Position numbers and translations under genes: made by a program | Notes under the pieces: model-generated | The model's database searches: none | What the model was told of the DNA's origin: nothing | Seen by the model: only the letters and a program-made list of their open reading frames with translations | Source of the DNA: an uncultured Alphaproteobacteria bacterium | Lineage (GTDB): Bacteria > Pseudomonadota > Alphaproteobacteria > HIMB59 | Length of the DNA stretch: 64,000 nt | Direction: 5' to 3' | NCBI GenBank assembly: GCA_902521485.1 | Contig: CABYRQ010000001.1 | Coordinates: forward strand, 62,001-126,000 | Part shown: positions 57,172 through 64,000 of the stretch, piece by piece | Numbering within the stretch: position 1 is the stretch's first letter | How the letters are laid out: every line of letters begins with the position of its first letter

Positions 57172-58452
57172 GTGGATTACAAAGTAAAAGATATTTCCCA
57201 ACATGAATTCGGGAGACAAGAAATTGAAATAGCAGAAACTGAAATGCCAGGATTAATGGCTATTCGTGAACAATATGGAGATTCAAAACCGTTGGCTGGA
57301 GCCAATATTATGGGTTGCCTTCACATGACCATCCAAACTGCTGTTTTAATTGAAACACTTGTTGCACTTGGTGCCAAATGTCGATGGAGTTCTTGTAACA
57401 TTTACTCTACTCAAGATCATGCAGCTGCTGCGATTGCCCAAAGCGGTACACCTGTTTTTGCCTGGAAGGGTATGAATGAAGAGGAATTTTGGTGGTGTAT
57501 TGATCAAACAATTGAGGCAGATGGGTGGGAGCCTAATATGATACTAGACGATGGTGGAGACCTAACACTTCGAATGCACGAGAAGTACCCTGAGCTATTA
57601 AAAAATGTTAGAGGACTATCTGAAGAAACTACCACAGGCGTTCTTCGTTTAGAGCAAATGGCATCCAAAGGAACTCTTCAAGTTCCTGCTATAAATGTGA
57701 ATGACTCGGTAACAAAAAGTAAATTTGATAATTTATACGGTTGTAAGGAGAGTTTAGTAGACGGAATTCGAAGAGGAACTGATGTAATGATGGCTGGTAA
57801 AGTGGCTGTTGTTGCTGGGTTTGGAGATGTTGGAAAAGGTAGCGCAGCTTCATTAAGAGGGGCTGGGGCTAGAGTTCAAGTAACAGAAGTTGATCCTATT
57901 TGTGCACTACAAGCAGCAATGGAAGGTTATGAAGTTGTTACTATGGATGATGCATGTAAGTATGCTGATATATTTGTAACTGCAACAGGCAACAAAGATA
58001 TCATTACCCAAGACCATATGAGAGAAATGAAAGACCGAGCAATTGTCTGTAATATTGGACACTTTGATAATGAAATTCAAATAGATGATTTGCAAAACTA
58101 TAAATGGGAAGAGATAAAACCTCAAGTTGACCAAGTAACATTTCCAGATGGTAAGAAGCTAATAATTCTTTCAAAGGGAAGGTTGGTGAACCTAGGTAAT
58201 GCCACTGGCCATCCTAGTTTTGTGATGAGTGCATCATTCTCAAATCAGGTTTTAGCTCAAATCGAAATTTGGGAGAATTACAAAAACTATGAAAATAAAG
58301 TCTATGTCCTTCCTAAAAAACTAGATGAAATGGTTGCAATGTTTCATTTACAAAAAGTTGGTGCTAAACTGACTGAAATGTCCAAGGAACAAAGCGATTA
58401 TTTAGGAGTTGAGCAACAAGGTCCATTTAAGAAAGATACATATAGGTACTGA
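57172..58452 (+). CDS. ahcY: S-adenosylhomocysteine hydrolase
   Basis: 426 residues. The N-terminal catalytic part has [16 protein letters not shown] and [16 protein letters not shown]; the NAD-binding motif is [17 protein letters not shown]; the C-terminus ends [10 protein letters not shown], close to the conserved K-x-x-x-Y-R-Y. It splits SAH into adenosine and homocysteine, relieving inhibition of methyltransferases. Starts at GTG with a strong AAAGGAGGG. metK follows one base after its stop. Confidence 0.97.
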   Translation: MDYKVKDISQHEFGRQEIEIAETEMPGLMAIREQYGDSKPLAGANIMGCLHMTIQTAVLIETLVALGAKCRWSSCNIYSTQDHAAAAIAQSGTPVFAWKGMNEEEFWWCIDQTIEADGWEPNMILDDGGDLTLRMHEKYPELLKNVRGLSEETTTGVLRLEQMASKGTLQVPAINVNDSVTKSKFDNLYGCKESLVDGIRRGTDVMMAGKVAVVAGFGDVGKGSAASLRGAGARVQVTEVDPICALQAAMEGYEVVTMDDACKYADIFVTATGNKDIITQDHMREMKDRAIVCNIGHFDNEIQIDDLQNYKWEEIKPQVDQVTFPDGKKLIILSKGRLVNLGNATGHPSFVMSASFSNQVLAQIEIWENYKNYENKVYVLPKKLDEMVAMFHLQKVGAKLTEMSKEQSDYLGVEQQGPFKKDTYRY

Positions 58453-58453
58453 A

Positions 58454-59626
58454 ATGAGAAAAAATTATATTTTTACATCTGAGTCAGTGTCTGAGGGACA
58501 CCCAGATAAAGTTTCTGATCGAATTTCTGATGCAGTTGTCGATCATTTTATCTCCAAAGACCCATTTGCTAGAGTCGCTTGTGAAACATTAACAACAACC
58601 AACAAAGTTGTTTTATCTGGTGAAGTAAGAGGACCAGTCCAAGAAGACAAAGATGAAATTATTTCAAAGGTAAGGGAGTGCATAAAAGACATCGGCTATG
58701 AACAAGATGGTTTTCATTGGCAAACCGCAGATATCCAATATTTACTTCATGGACAATCTGCAGATATTGCAATGGGAGTAGACTCATCATCTGACAAAGA
58801 CGAGGGGGCGGGTGACCAAGGAATTATGTTTGGATACGCTTGTACGGAAACACCTGAGCTGATGCCGGCACCAATTTTTTATTCTCATAAAATCTTAGAG
58901 ATAATGGCTAAGGGAAGAAAAGACGGCAGCTTAAAAGGATTAGAGCCTGACTCAAAAAGCCAAGTAACTCTTAAATATGTTGATGGTAAACCAAGTGCAG
59001 TTACATCTGTTGTTATATCAACACAACATGCTGACGGATTGTCTCCTGCTGATGTTAAAGAAATAGTAAACCCAGCATTAAAAGAGTCTATCCCTGAAGA
59101 GTTATTAAAAAATTTAGATGATAAAGAATACTACGTAAATCCAACAGGTAATTTTGTAATCGGAGGACCAGATGGTGATACGGGATTAACAGGAAGAAAA
59201 ATTATTGTCGACACCTATGGTGGTGCAGCACCTCACGGTGGAGGGGCTTTCTCAGGAAAAGATCCTACAAAAGTCGATCGCTCTGCTGCTTATGCTTCAC
59301 GATACTTAGCAAAAAATATTGTTGCTGCTGGTTTATGTGATCAGTGTACTATTCAGTTGTCTTATGCAATTGGTGTAGCCAAACCATTGTCAATTTATGT
59401 GAATACTCAAGGCACTAATAAAATAGATGAAGCAAAAATTGAGTCTGCGATACCTGACATCATGAATCTTTCTCCAAGAGGAATCAGAGAGAAATTACAG
59501 TTAAATAAGCCAATTTACGAACAAACAGCAGCTTACGGTCATTTTGGTAGAACACATGACAGCTCTTCAGGAGCTTTTTCATGGGAAGCTCTAGATTTAG
59601 TGTCCGATTTCAAATCGCTAGCTTAA
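58454..59626 (+). CDS. metK: S-adenosylmethionine synthetase
   Basis: 390 residues from the ATG at 58454 ([22 protein letters not shown]). Motifs [15 protein letters not shown] (ATP-binding loop) and [19 protein letters not shown] (P-loop-like) are intact. It makes SAM from methionine and ATP. The frame can be extended to 58409, but that lies within ahcY and is not family-like. Together kinase-ahcY-metK form a methyl-cycle operon. Confidence 0.97.
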   Translation: MRKNYIFTSESVSEGHPDKVSDRISDAVVDHFISKDPFARVACETLTTTNKVVLSGEVRGPVQEDKDEIISKVRECIKDIGYEQDGFHWQTADIQYLLHGQSADIAMGVDSSSDKDEGAGDQGIMFGYACTETPELMPAPIFYSHKILEIMAKGRKDGSLKGLEPDSKSQVTLKYVDGKPSAVTSVVISTQHADGLSPADVKEIVNPALKESIPEELLKNLDDKEYYVNPTGNFVIGGPDGDTGLTGRKIIVDTYGGAAPHGGGAFSGKDPTKVDRSAAYASRYLAKNIVAAGLCDQCTIQLSYAIGVAKPLSIYVNTQGTNKIDEAKIESAIPDIMNLSPRGIREKLQLNKPIYEQTAAYGHFGRTHDSSSGAFSWEALDLVSDFKSLA

Positions 59627-60076
59627 TTGAGTTTGAGGTTTGTTGTCTCAAACGAAATTGAGTTAAAACCTTTAGCTAGAAATATATCTAGGTCTATTTC
59701 TAAAAACCAGATTATTTTTTTTGAGGGAGAGGCTGGTTCTGGTAAGACAACTTTAATTAGATATATCTTAAGTGAAATTAGCAAGTCAGAAAAAAAAACT
59801 TTCTCCTTCCAAGGGAGCCCCACGTATCAAAGAGAACATATTTACAATTTTAATAAGTTTAATATTATTCACTTTGATTTTTATCAAGTTCAAAATAACA
59901 AACTAGATTTGGATGAGTATTTTAATGACAATTGTATTCTTATTGAGTGGCCATTAGAAAATCTTATTAAAAGATATAACTATATGGCCTTATCTATTAA
60001 TATTTCGGTTACTGGTGAGAAAAGAAATATAGAGATAAAATCAAGTAATAAAAAATGGCTTCACAAAATAAAATAA
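59627..60076 (+). CDS. tsaE: TsaE, ATPase of t6A synthesis
   Basis: 149 residues: Walker A GEAGSGKTTLIRYIL (34-48), FSFQGSPTYQREHIY matching the TsaE switch region, DFYQV (family D-x-Y-R/Q) and ILIEWPLE. It works with TsaB and TsaD to make threonylcarbamoyladenosine in tRNA. TTG start directly after metK. It heads the conserved tsaE-amgK-murU series and overlaps the next gene by 22 bases. Confidence 0.93.
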   Translation: MSLRFVVSNEIELKPLARNISRSISKNQIIFFEGEAGSGKTTLIRYILSEISKSEKKTFSFQGSPTYQREHIYNFNKFNIIHFDFYQVQNNKLDLDEYFNDNCILIEWPLENLIKRYNYMALSINISVTGEKRNIEIKSSNKKWLHKIK

Positions 60077-61023
60077 ATCTAATCAAAATAAAAAACCACC
60101 TTCAAAATAAAAATTTTAAAATAGGGGGCTTTTTAAATTTTAAGTCTGATGCATCAGAAAAAATTTTCAAATTATGTAAAACAGCAAATCAATCATTGCT
60201 TGTCCTCTCTTTTTTAAATAAACCTAGCGATTATAAAAAATACATTAAAGCAACTGATATTTTAATTTCTCAAAATGTTAATACACCAAAAATAATTGAC
60301 CAAAGTAATTTATATAAGTTTGTAATCATGGATTATTTCCCTATTGCAAATGCATCAAAATATTTCCAAAAACCACAAATTAAAAAAATACTTCCATTGG
60401 CTGTGAGAGCTCTTACAAATCTTCAAAAACCTAAGAAAAAGTTTTCAGGCGTTCCGGTAAAATCACAAAATAATTTACTTAAGGATGCTTTGAACGGTAT
60501 TGAGACTTTTATTGATCACTATGAGCACAAGATCCAAATTGGTTTTTATCTCAATAAACTTGTGAAAGTATCACTGAAAAAAAGTACTGAAAAATATAAA
60601 AAATTTAAGCCAACTTTAACTCACGGTGATTTTTTTTTAGATAATTTAATTTATTACAATCAAAAAGTTTATGTTATTGATCATCAAGATACTCACTACA
60701 ACCATCCATTATTAGATATTTCTTCATTGATTTTTGATGCTAGGAGATCTTATTCTACCAAAGTCGAAGATAAATTATTGAAGCTTTATGCAAGAAGAAT
60801 GAAACTTAATCTCAAGGAGTTTAGGTCAGACATTCATATGGTTAGTCTTTTACGTAATCTGAGAATTCTTGGTAATTGGGTGCAATTATATAATGCTGGA
60901 AAACCAAAATATCTTAAAGTCTTTAGAAAAAATACATGGGCTCAAATATTTAAACATGTTGAATATTTAAGACTATGGGATTTAAGAGAAATATTTATGG
61001 AGATATATAACAAAACAAGTTAA
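60055..61023 (+). CDS. amgK: AmgK-like aminoglycoside-phosphotransferase-fold kinase
   Basis: 322 residues with the APH fold. The catalytic loop is LTHGDFFLDNLIY (H-G-D and N) and the metal site IDHQDTHYNHPLLDISSL. In alphaproteobacteria and Pseudomonas the gene between tsaE and the nucleotidyltransferase is AmgK, which phosphorylates MurNAc/GlcNAc at the anomeric position for cell wall recycling; the murU-like gene follows immediately here. Substrate is inferred from this context. Confidence 0.8.
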   Translation: MASQNKINLIKIKNHLQNKNFKIGGFLNFKSDASEKIFKLCKTANQSLLVLSFLNKPSDYKKYIKATDILISQNVNTPKIIDQSNLYKFVIMDYFPIANASKYFQKPQIKKILPLAVRALTNLQKPKKKFSGVPVKSQNNLLKDALNGIETFIDHYEHKIQIGFYLNKLVKVSLKKSTEKYKKFKPTLTHGDFFLDNLIYYNQKVYVIDHQDTHYNHPLLDISSLIFDARRSYSTKVEDKLLKLYARRMKLNLKEFRSDIHMVSLLRNLRILGNWVQLYNAGKPKYLKVFRKNTWAQIFKHVEYLRLWDLREIFMEIYNKTS

Positions 61024-61665
61024 ATGGACGCTCTAATATTAGCTGCAGGTTATGGAATGCGAATGGATAACTTAACCAAAGATATCCCTAAACCCTTATT
61101 AAAAATAAAAAATAAAACACTTATTAGCTATGCAATCGATCTCATTAAAAATATGTCGTTTGATAAAATTTATATCAATACCCACTATAAACATAATATG
61201 TTAGAAAGATTTGTCTCTGAAAATTACCCTGATATTACAATTTCTTATGAAGAAACTATCTTAGGAACAGGAGGTGGTATTAAAAACATACAAAGAAACG
61301 ATACAGTAATTCTAAATACAGATAATTTATGGGACCAGACCTTTGAAAATGAATTAGAAAAGTCAATCAAATTTTTTGATGAAAATAAAAGTTTTGATAG
61401 CGTCCTTCTTATAAATTCTAAAAATAATAATTTTGATCTTGAAGTAAATAATGAAGGGCTTATTAAATTTCCATCAAAACTATGCAATACTTCATTTCAA
61501 GGTTGTCATATTATTAGAAAAAACTCTTTGCACCCTTACCCTGAAATTTTTAATATTCAAGACTTTTGGAAAGATTGTTCGTTAAATGAAAAAATCTATG
61601 GATATGAGACTACTAAAATCAATGCTCATGTTGGGACTAAAGATGAGTATTTGAAATACAAATAA
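61024..61665 (+). CDS. murU: MurU-like sugar-1-phosphate nucleotidyltransferase
   Basis: 213 residues. The nucleotidyltransferase signature is ALILAAGYGMRMDNLTKDIPKP with Lys of KPLL; the metal-binding Asp is in ILNTDNLWD. MurU makes UDP-MurNAc from MurNAc-1-phosphate made by AmgK. It begins directly after amgK. In many relatives addB and addA come next; here trxA follows after 19 bases. Confidence 0.83.
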   Translation: MDALILAAGYGMRMDNLTKDIPKPLLKIKNKTLISYAIDLIKNMSFDKIYINTHYKHNMLERFVSENYPDITISYEETILGTGGGIKNIQRNDTVILNTDNLWDQTFENELEKSIKFFDENKSFDSVLLINSKNNNFDLEVNNEGLIKFPSKLCNTSFQGCHIIRKNSLHPYPEIFNIQDFWKDCSLNEKIYGYETTKINAHVGTKDEYLKYK

Positions 61666-61684
61666 TAATAACCATATTAAATAT

Positions 61685-62011
61685 ATGACAGTTGAACAAA
61701 TAAATGACGATGAATTTAATCAAAAAGTTCTTGAAGGATCAAAAGATAAGCCTGTTTTGGTAGATTTTTGGGCCGAGTGGTGTGGTCCATGTAAGGCTAT
61801 TGCTCCTATTTTGGATAATTTAGCCTCTGAAATGGGCGATAAGATATCTATAAAAAAAATTAATATAGATGAAAATCCTCAAGCACCAGCAAACTTTAGT
61901 ATTAGGAGCATACCCACAATGATACTCTTTAAAGATGGATCAATGGCTGATGCAAAGATTGGCTTAGGCTCAGAAGCAGACTTAAGAAGTTGGATTAACA
62001 GTAAACTTTAG
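61685..62011 (+). CDS. trxA: Thioredoxin
   Basis: 108 residues with the classic WCGPC active site (C33, C36) in FWAEWCGPCKAIAP, and the cis-Pro in SIRSIPTMILFKDG. It reduces disulfides and would serve the arsenate reductase and other clients. Its 3' end overlaps the convergent dehydrogenase gene by 4 bases; no terminator is visible. Confidence 0.96.
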   Translation: MTVEQINDDEFNQKVLEGSKDKPVLVDFWAEWCGPCKAIAPILDNLASEMGDKISIKKINIDENPQAPANFSIRSIPTMILFKDGSMADAKIGLGSEADLRSWINSKL

Positions 62012-63120
62012 AAGAAATTCATCTCAGAACATGCTTTATCAAATGAGATTTTATTTCCGATAAAATTTTTTCCTCTTTCGCCTTGAAAAGCATCCTCAAC
62101 ATATTTATCCCATTCAATTTTTGGTATTCCGATTTCATTTAAATTTAATGGTGCCTCAAGAATTCTCAATGTCTCAGATAGTCTTTTTGAGCTCTCAATG
62201 AGATCGACATTATAAATTTTTTCTAGGGATTTTTCTGTTTTTTCATCTTGGCCAATCAGACTCCTCATTATTGTCGGCAAAGTAAAGGAACAAGCTATTC
62301 CATGTGGAACATTAAAATTAATTGTTATCGGGTATGAAATATTATGTGCTATTGCAGTTTTAGTATTTGAAAAAGCTAGTCCTGCATGAACACAAGCTTT
62401 AGCCATTAAAGTTCTCAACTCTATGTTTTTTAAATCATTTACAAGTTTTGGAAGTGTATCGATCACTGTTTGAGCACCTGCAATTCCATGAAATGTTGAA
62501 ATCGGATTAGAGTTTATATTCCAAATGCTTTCTAAGGAGTGGGACAACGCATCAAGACCAGTAGAAATAGTCAGATTTTTTGGCTTGTTGATCATTAACT
62601 TAGGGTCAATAACTGATATTTCAGGATATAAAGATTTATCCGCTAATGAAAATTTACTTTTATACTCTTTATCCCAGACTGTAGCCCAACACGTAAGTTC
62701 ACTCGATGTGCCAGAAGTAGTAGGTATAGCTATAATTTTTTTTGGATCTTGAACGTAAGCCGATTTTTTATTTCTTACAAAATCATTTAAATATTTATTT
62801 TCACCTTTAAAAGCCGCAAGTAATTTGGCCGTATCCATGACAGAGCCGCCTCCAAGAGCAACAACTGTATCAATTTGACTTTCTATTTTTGAAAATTTTT
62901 CTCCTGCAGAAAGTAAATCTTGATAGTCGGGATTTGGTTGAACATCATCAAAGATTTCTAGAGGCTTGTTTGATAAATTGTTAAAAAACTCTCTATACGT
63001 ATCAAAGTTATAATCAGGATGGGTAACAAGAATGTACTTTCGATTACTTATTATATGTTCAATTTCATTAAATTTTTCCGAACCAAAAATAACATTTACT
63101 GGATTATAATATTCCCACAT
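62008..63120 (-). CDS. Iron-containing alcohol dehydrogenase
   Basis: 370 residues of the Fe-ADH (type III) family. The nucleotide site is VALGGGSVMDTAK; predicted metal ligands are D190 and H194 (STGLDALSHSLES), H259 (AIAHNISYP) and H273 (NVPHGIA). N-terminus MWEYYNPVNVIFG is typical. Substrate unknown: family members reduce or oxidise butanol, lactaldehyde, hydroxybutyrate or phosphonoacetaldehyde; the resemblance to phosphonoacetaldehyde reductases is only an impression. It lies five bases downstream of the MetE-like gene and is probably co-transcribed. Confidence 0.85.
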   Translation of the reverse strand: MWEYYNPVNVIFGSEKFNEIEHIISNRKYILVTHPDYNFDTYREFFNNLSNKPLEIFDDVQPNPDYQDLLSAGEKFSKIESQIDTVVALGGGSVMDTAKLLAAFKGENKYLNDFVRNKKSAYVQDPKKIIAIPTTSGTSSELTCWATVWDKEYKSKFSLADKSLYPEISVIDPKLMINKPKNLTISTGLDALSHSLESIWNINSNPISTFHGIAGAQTVIDTLPKLVNDLKNIELRTLMAKACVHAGLAFSNTKTAIAHNISYPITINFNVPHGIACSFTLPTIMRSLIGQDEKTEKSLEKIYNVDLIESSKRLSETLRILEAPLNLNEIGIPKIEWDKYVEDAFQGERGKNFIGNKISFDKACSEMNFF

Positions 63121-63125
63121 AAGAT

Positions 63126-64000
63126 TTAGAGATTTTTAACAGCTTTTGAGAGAATTTGCATTTTTTGTTTTGCTTGATTTCTATCAAAAAACCCTAGACC
63201 ACAATCAGGAGCAGCAATTAATCTTTCCTCATCAATATGCTCAAGAACTTCTCTGATCCTTTTTTGAATTTCCTCGACACTTTCCATACGACTTTTAGCT
63301 ACATCAATCAAACCCATAATAACTTTGGTTTTTTTAAATTTTTCTAATAATTTTAAATCTAAAGGTCGGTGAGAGTCTTCCAAAGAAACTTCGTCTATAC
63401 TAGAGTCTTCAACTAAGTCAGCAATTTTATCATATGCATCTAGGTCTGCTTTTTTGTAGTGTTCTGAGTCAAGCGAGTTAGGATAACCGCAGCAAATATG
63501 ACAAGCTTTTTGAGTTTCTTTTAGTATTCCATGCATTGCTCTTTCTAAGTTTTCCATACCATAATCGTGTGTTTCTTCTGGTTTTCTGGCGAACACTGGT
63601 TCATCAATTTGAATGTATTGACAACCAGCTTCGGATAGAGCCTTAACTTCATTACTAATACATAATGCTAGATCATAACCCATTTTTTTGGGATCATTAT
63701 AATAGTCATCAGCAATGGAGTCAGTTATTGTCATAGGACCAGGTATAGTTATTTTCACTGGGTTATTAGTAAACTGCTGTGCAGATTTCCAATCATCTGC
63801 TAATCGTAATGATTTATTTGAAACTTTACTTGTAATTGTTGGGAGTGTTGCTTCAAAAGCTCCTTTCCTGACTGATTTAGTCGTTAAGTGTTCAAAGCTT
63901 ACCCCATTAAAAAATCTCAATTGATAAAAAATATAGTTTTCTCGCCTTACTTCACCATCTGTGGGGATATCTATTCCGCTACTTGTCTGATCAAGAATTA
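63126..64000 (-). CDS. Short MetE-like (cobalamin-independent methionine synthase C-terminal domain) protein, 5' end beyond window
   Basis: The frame runs on past an internal TTG at 63920 to the window edge, with SGIDIPTDGEVRRENYIFY as in the MetE C-terminal fold, so the N-terminus is outside. Zinc ligands appear conserved: H-x-C in KACHICCGYPN, Glu in EVSLEDSHR and Cys in AAPDCGLGFFD. The 290 visible residues hold most of a catalytic barrel, and there is room outside only for the barrel's start or for more domains; completeness is unknown. Short MetE homologues include folate-independent methionine synthases (Mes families) and enzymes using other methyl donors. Adjacent to a dehydrogenase gene. 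Confidence 0.75.
   Translation of the reverse strand, partial: ILDQTSSGIDIPTDGEVRRENYIFYQLRFFNGVSFEHLTTKSVRKGAFEATLPTITSKVSNKSLRLADDWKSAQQFTNNPVKITIPGPMTITDSIADDYYNDPKKMGYDLALCISNEVKALSEAGCQYIQIDEPVFARKPEETHDYGMENLERAMHGILKETQKACHICCGYPNSLDSEHYKKADLDAYDKIADLVEDSSIDEVSLEDSHRPLDLKLLEKFKKTKVIMGLIDVAKSRMESVEEIQKRIREVLEHIDEERLIAAPDCGLGFFDRNQAKQKMQILSKAVKNL

Overview
The window is a gene-dense, strongly AT-rich chromosomal segment (about 62 protein genes, mostly overlapping or a few bases apart; one spacer longer than 300 bases; no insertion sequence, phage, CRISPR array or clear tRNA seen). The gene order is alphaproteobacterial: tsaB/nfuA/trpS/glnD; rimI-miaB-phoH-ybeY-corC-lnt; nusA-infB-rbfA-truB-rpsO-pnp followed by fabI/fabB/fabA; rpsT-dnaA-dnaN-recF-gyrB; regB-regA; tsaE-amgK-murU-trxA. 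Low GC, tiny spacers, frequent TTG starts and genes missing from otherwise conserved strings (murJ, rimP, ylxR, addAB) suggest a free-living, streamlined, probably marine lineage of the SAR11/HIMB59 kind. That placement is inference from gene content only.

Layout. 1-1995: partial tsaB, a secreted polysaccharide deacetylase and a Bax-like glucosaminidase. 1985-6220: nfuA, trpS, glnD. 6235-18089: a phosphorus block with polyphosphate turnover (ppx, sixA-like, ppk), the PhoR sensor, pstSCAB-phoU-phoB and a thioredoxin-type arsenate reductase. A triple 11-bp-periodic Pho box lies over the phoR stop, in front of pstS. 18130-20928: a possible structured RNA, dgkA, a SET-domain methyltransferase, and a plcP-agt pair whose known relatives replace phospholipids with glycolipids under phosphate stress. 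20925-27035: translation, rRNA and envelope housekeeping. 27045-34101: a nusA-to-pnp operon with a terminator-like hairpin just before nusA and a strong terminator after pnp. 34115-40020, minus strand: a small secreted protein, unsaturated fatty acid synthesis (fabI, fabB, fabA), a ThiF/MoeB-like enzyme, dut, a coaBC gene divided by one in-frame stop, and ubiE. 40019-47283: mutM (zinc-finger cysteines missing), rpsT, dnaA, dnaN, recF, gyrB. 47284-51787: RegBA redox two-component system and polA. 51794-55795, minus: glutaredoxin, nrdB, nrdA behind a NrdR-like palindrome. 56166-59626: the methyl cycle (adenosine-kinase-like PfkB protein, ahcY, metK). 59627-62011: tsaE, amgK-like, murU-like, trxA. 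62008-64000, minus: an iron alcohol dehydrogenase and a short MetE-like protein cut by the window edge.

The most coherent theme is phosphorus economy: about 13 kb of adjacent genes cover uptake (Pst), sensing (PhoR/PhoB/PhoU), storage (Ppk/Ppx), protection from the phosphate analogue arsenate (ArsC) and membrane lipid replacement (PlcP, Agt, with DgkA to recycle diacylglycerol). A second theme is extreme compaction of divergent pairs: ubiE and mutM share two bases of their start codons, tsaB and the deacetylase overlap at their 5' ends, and ppx and sixA start 11 bases apart, so promoters must sit inside neighbouring coding sequence.
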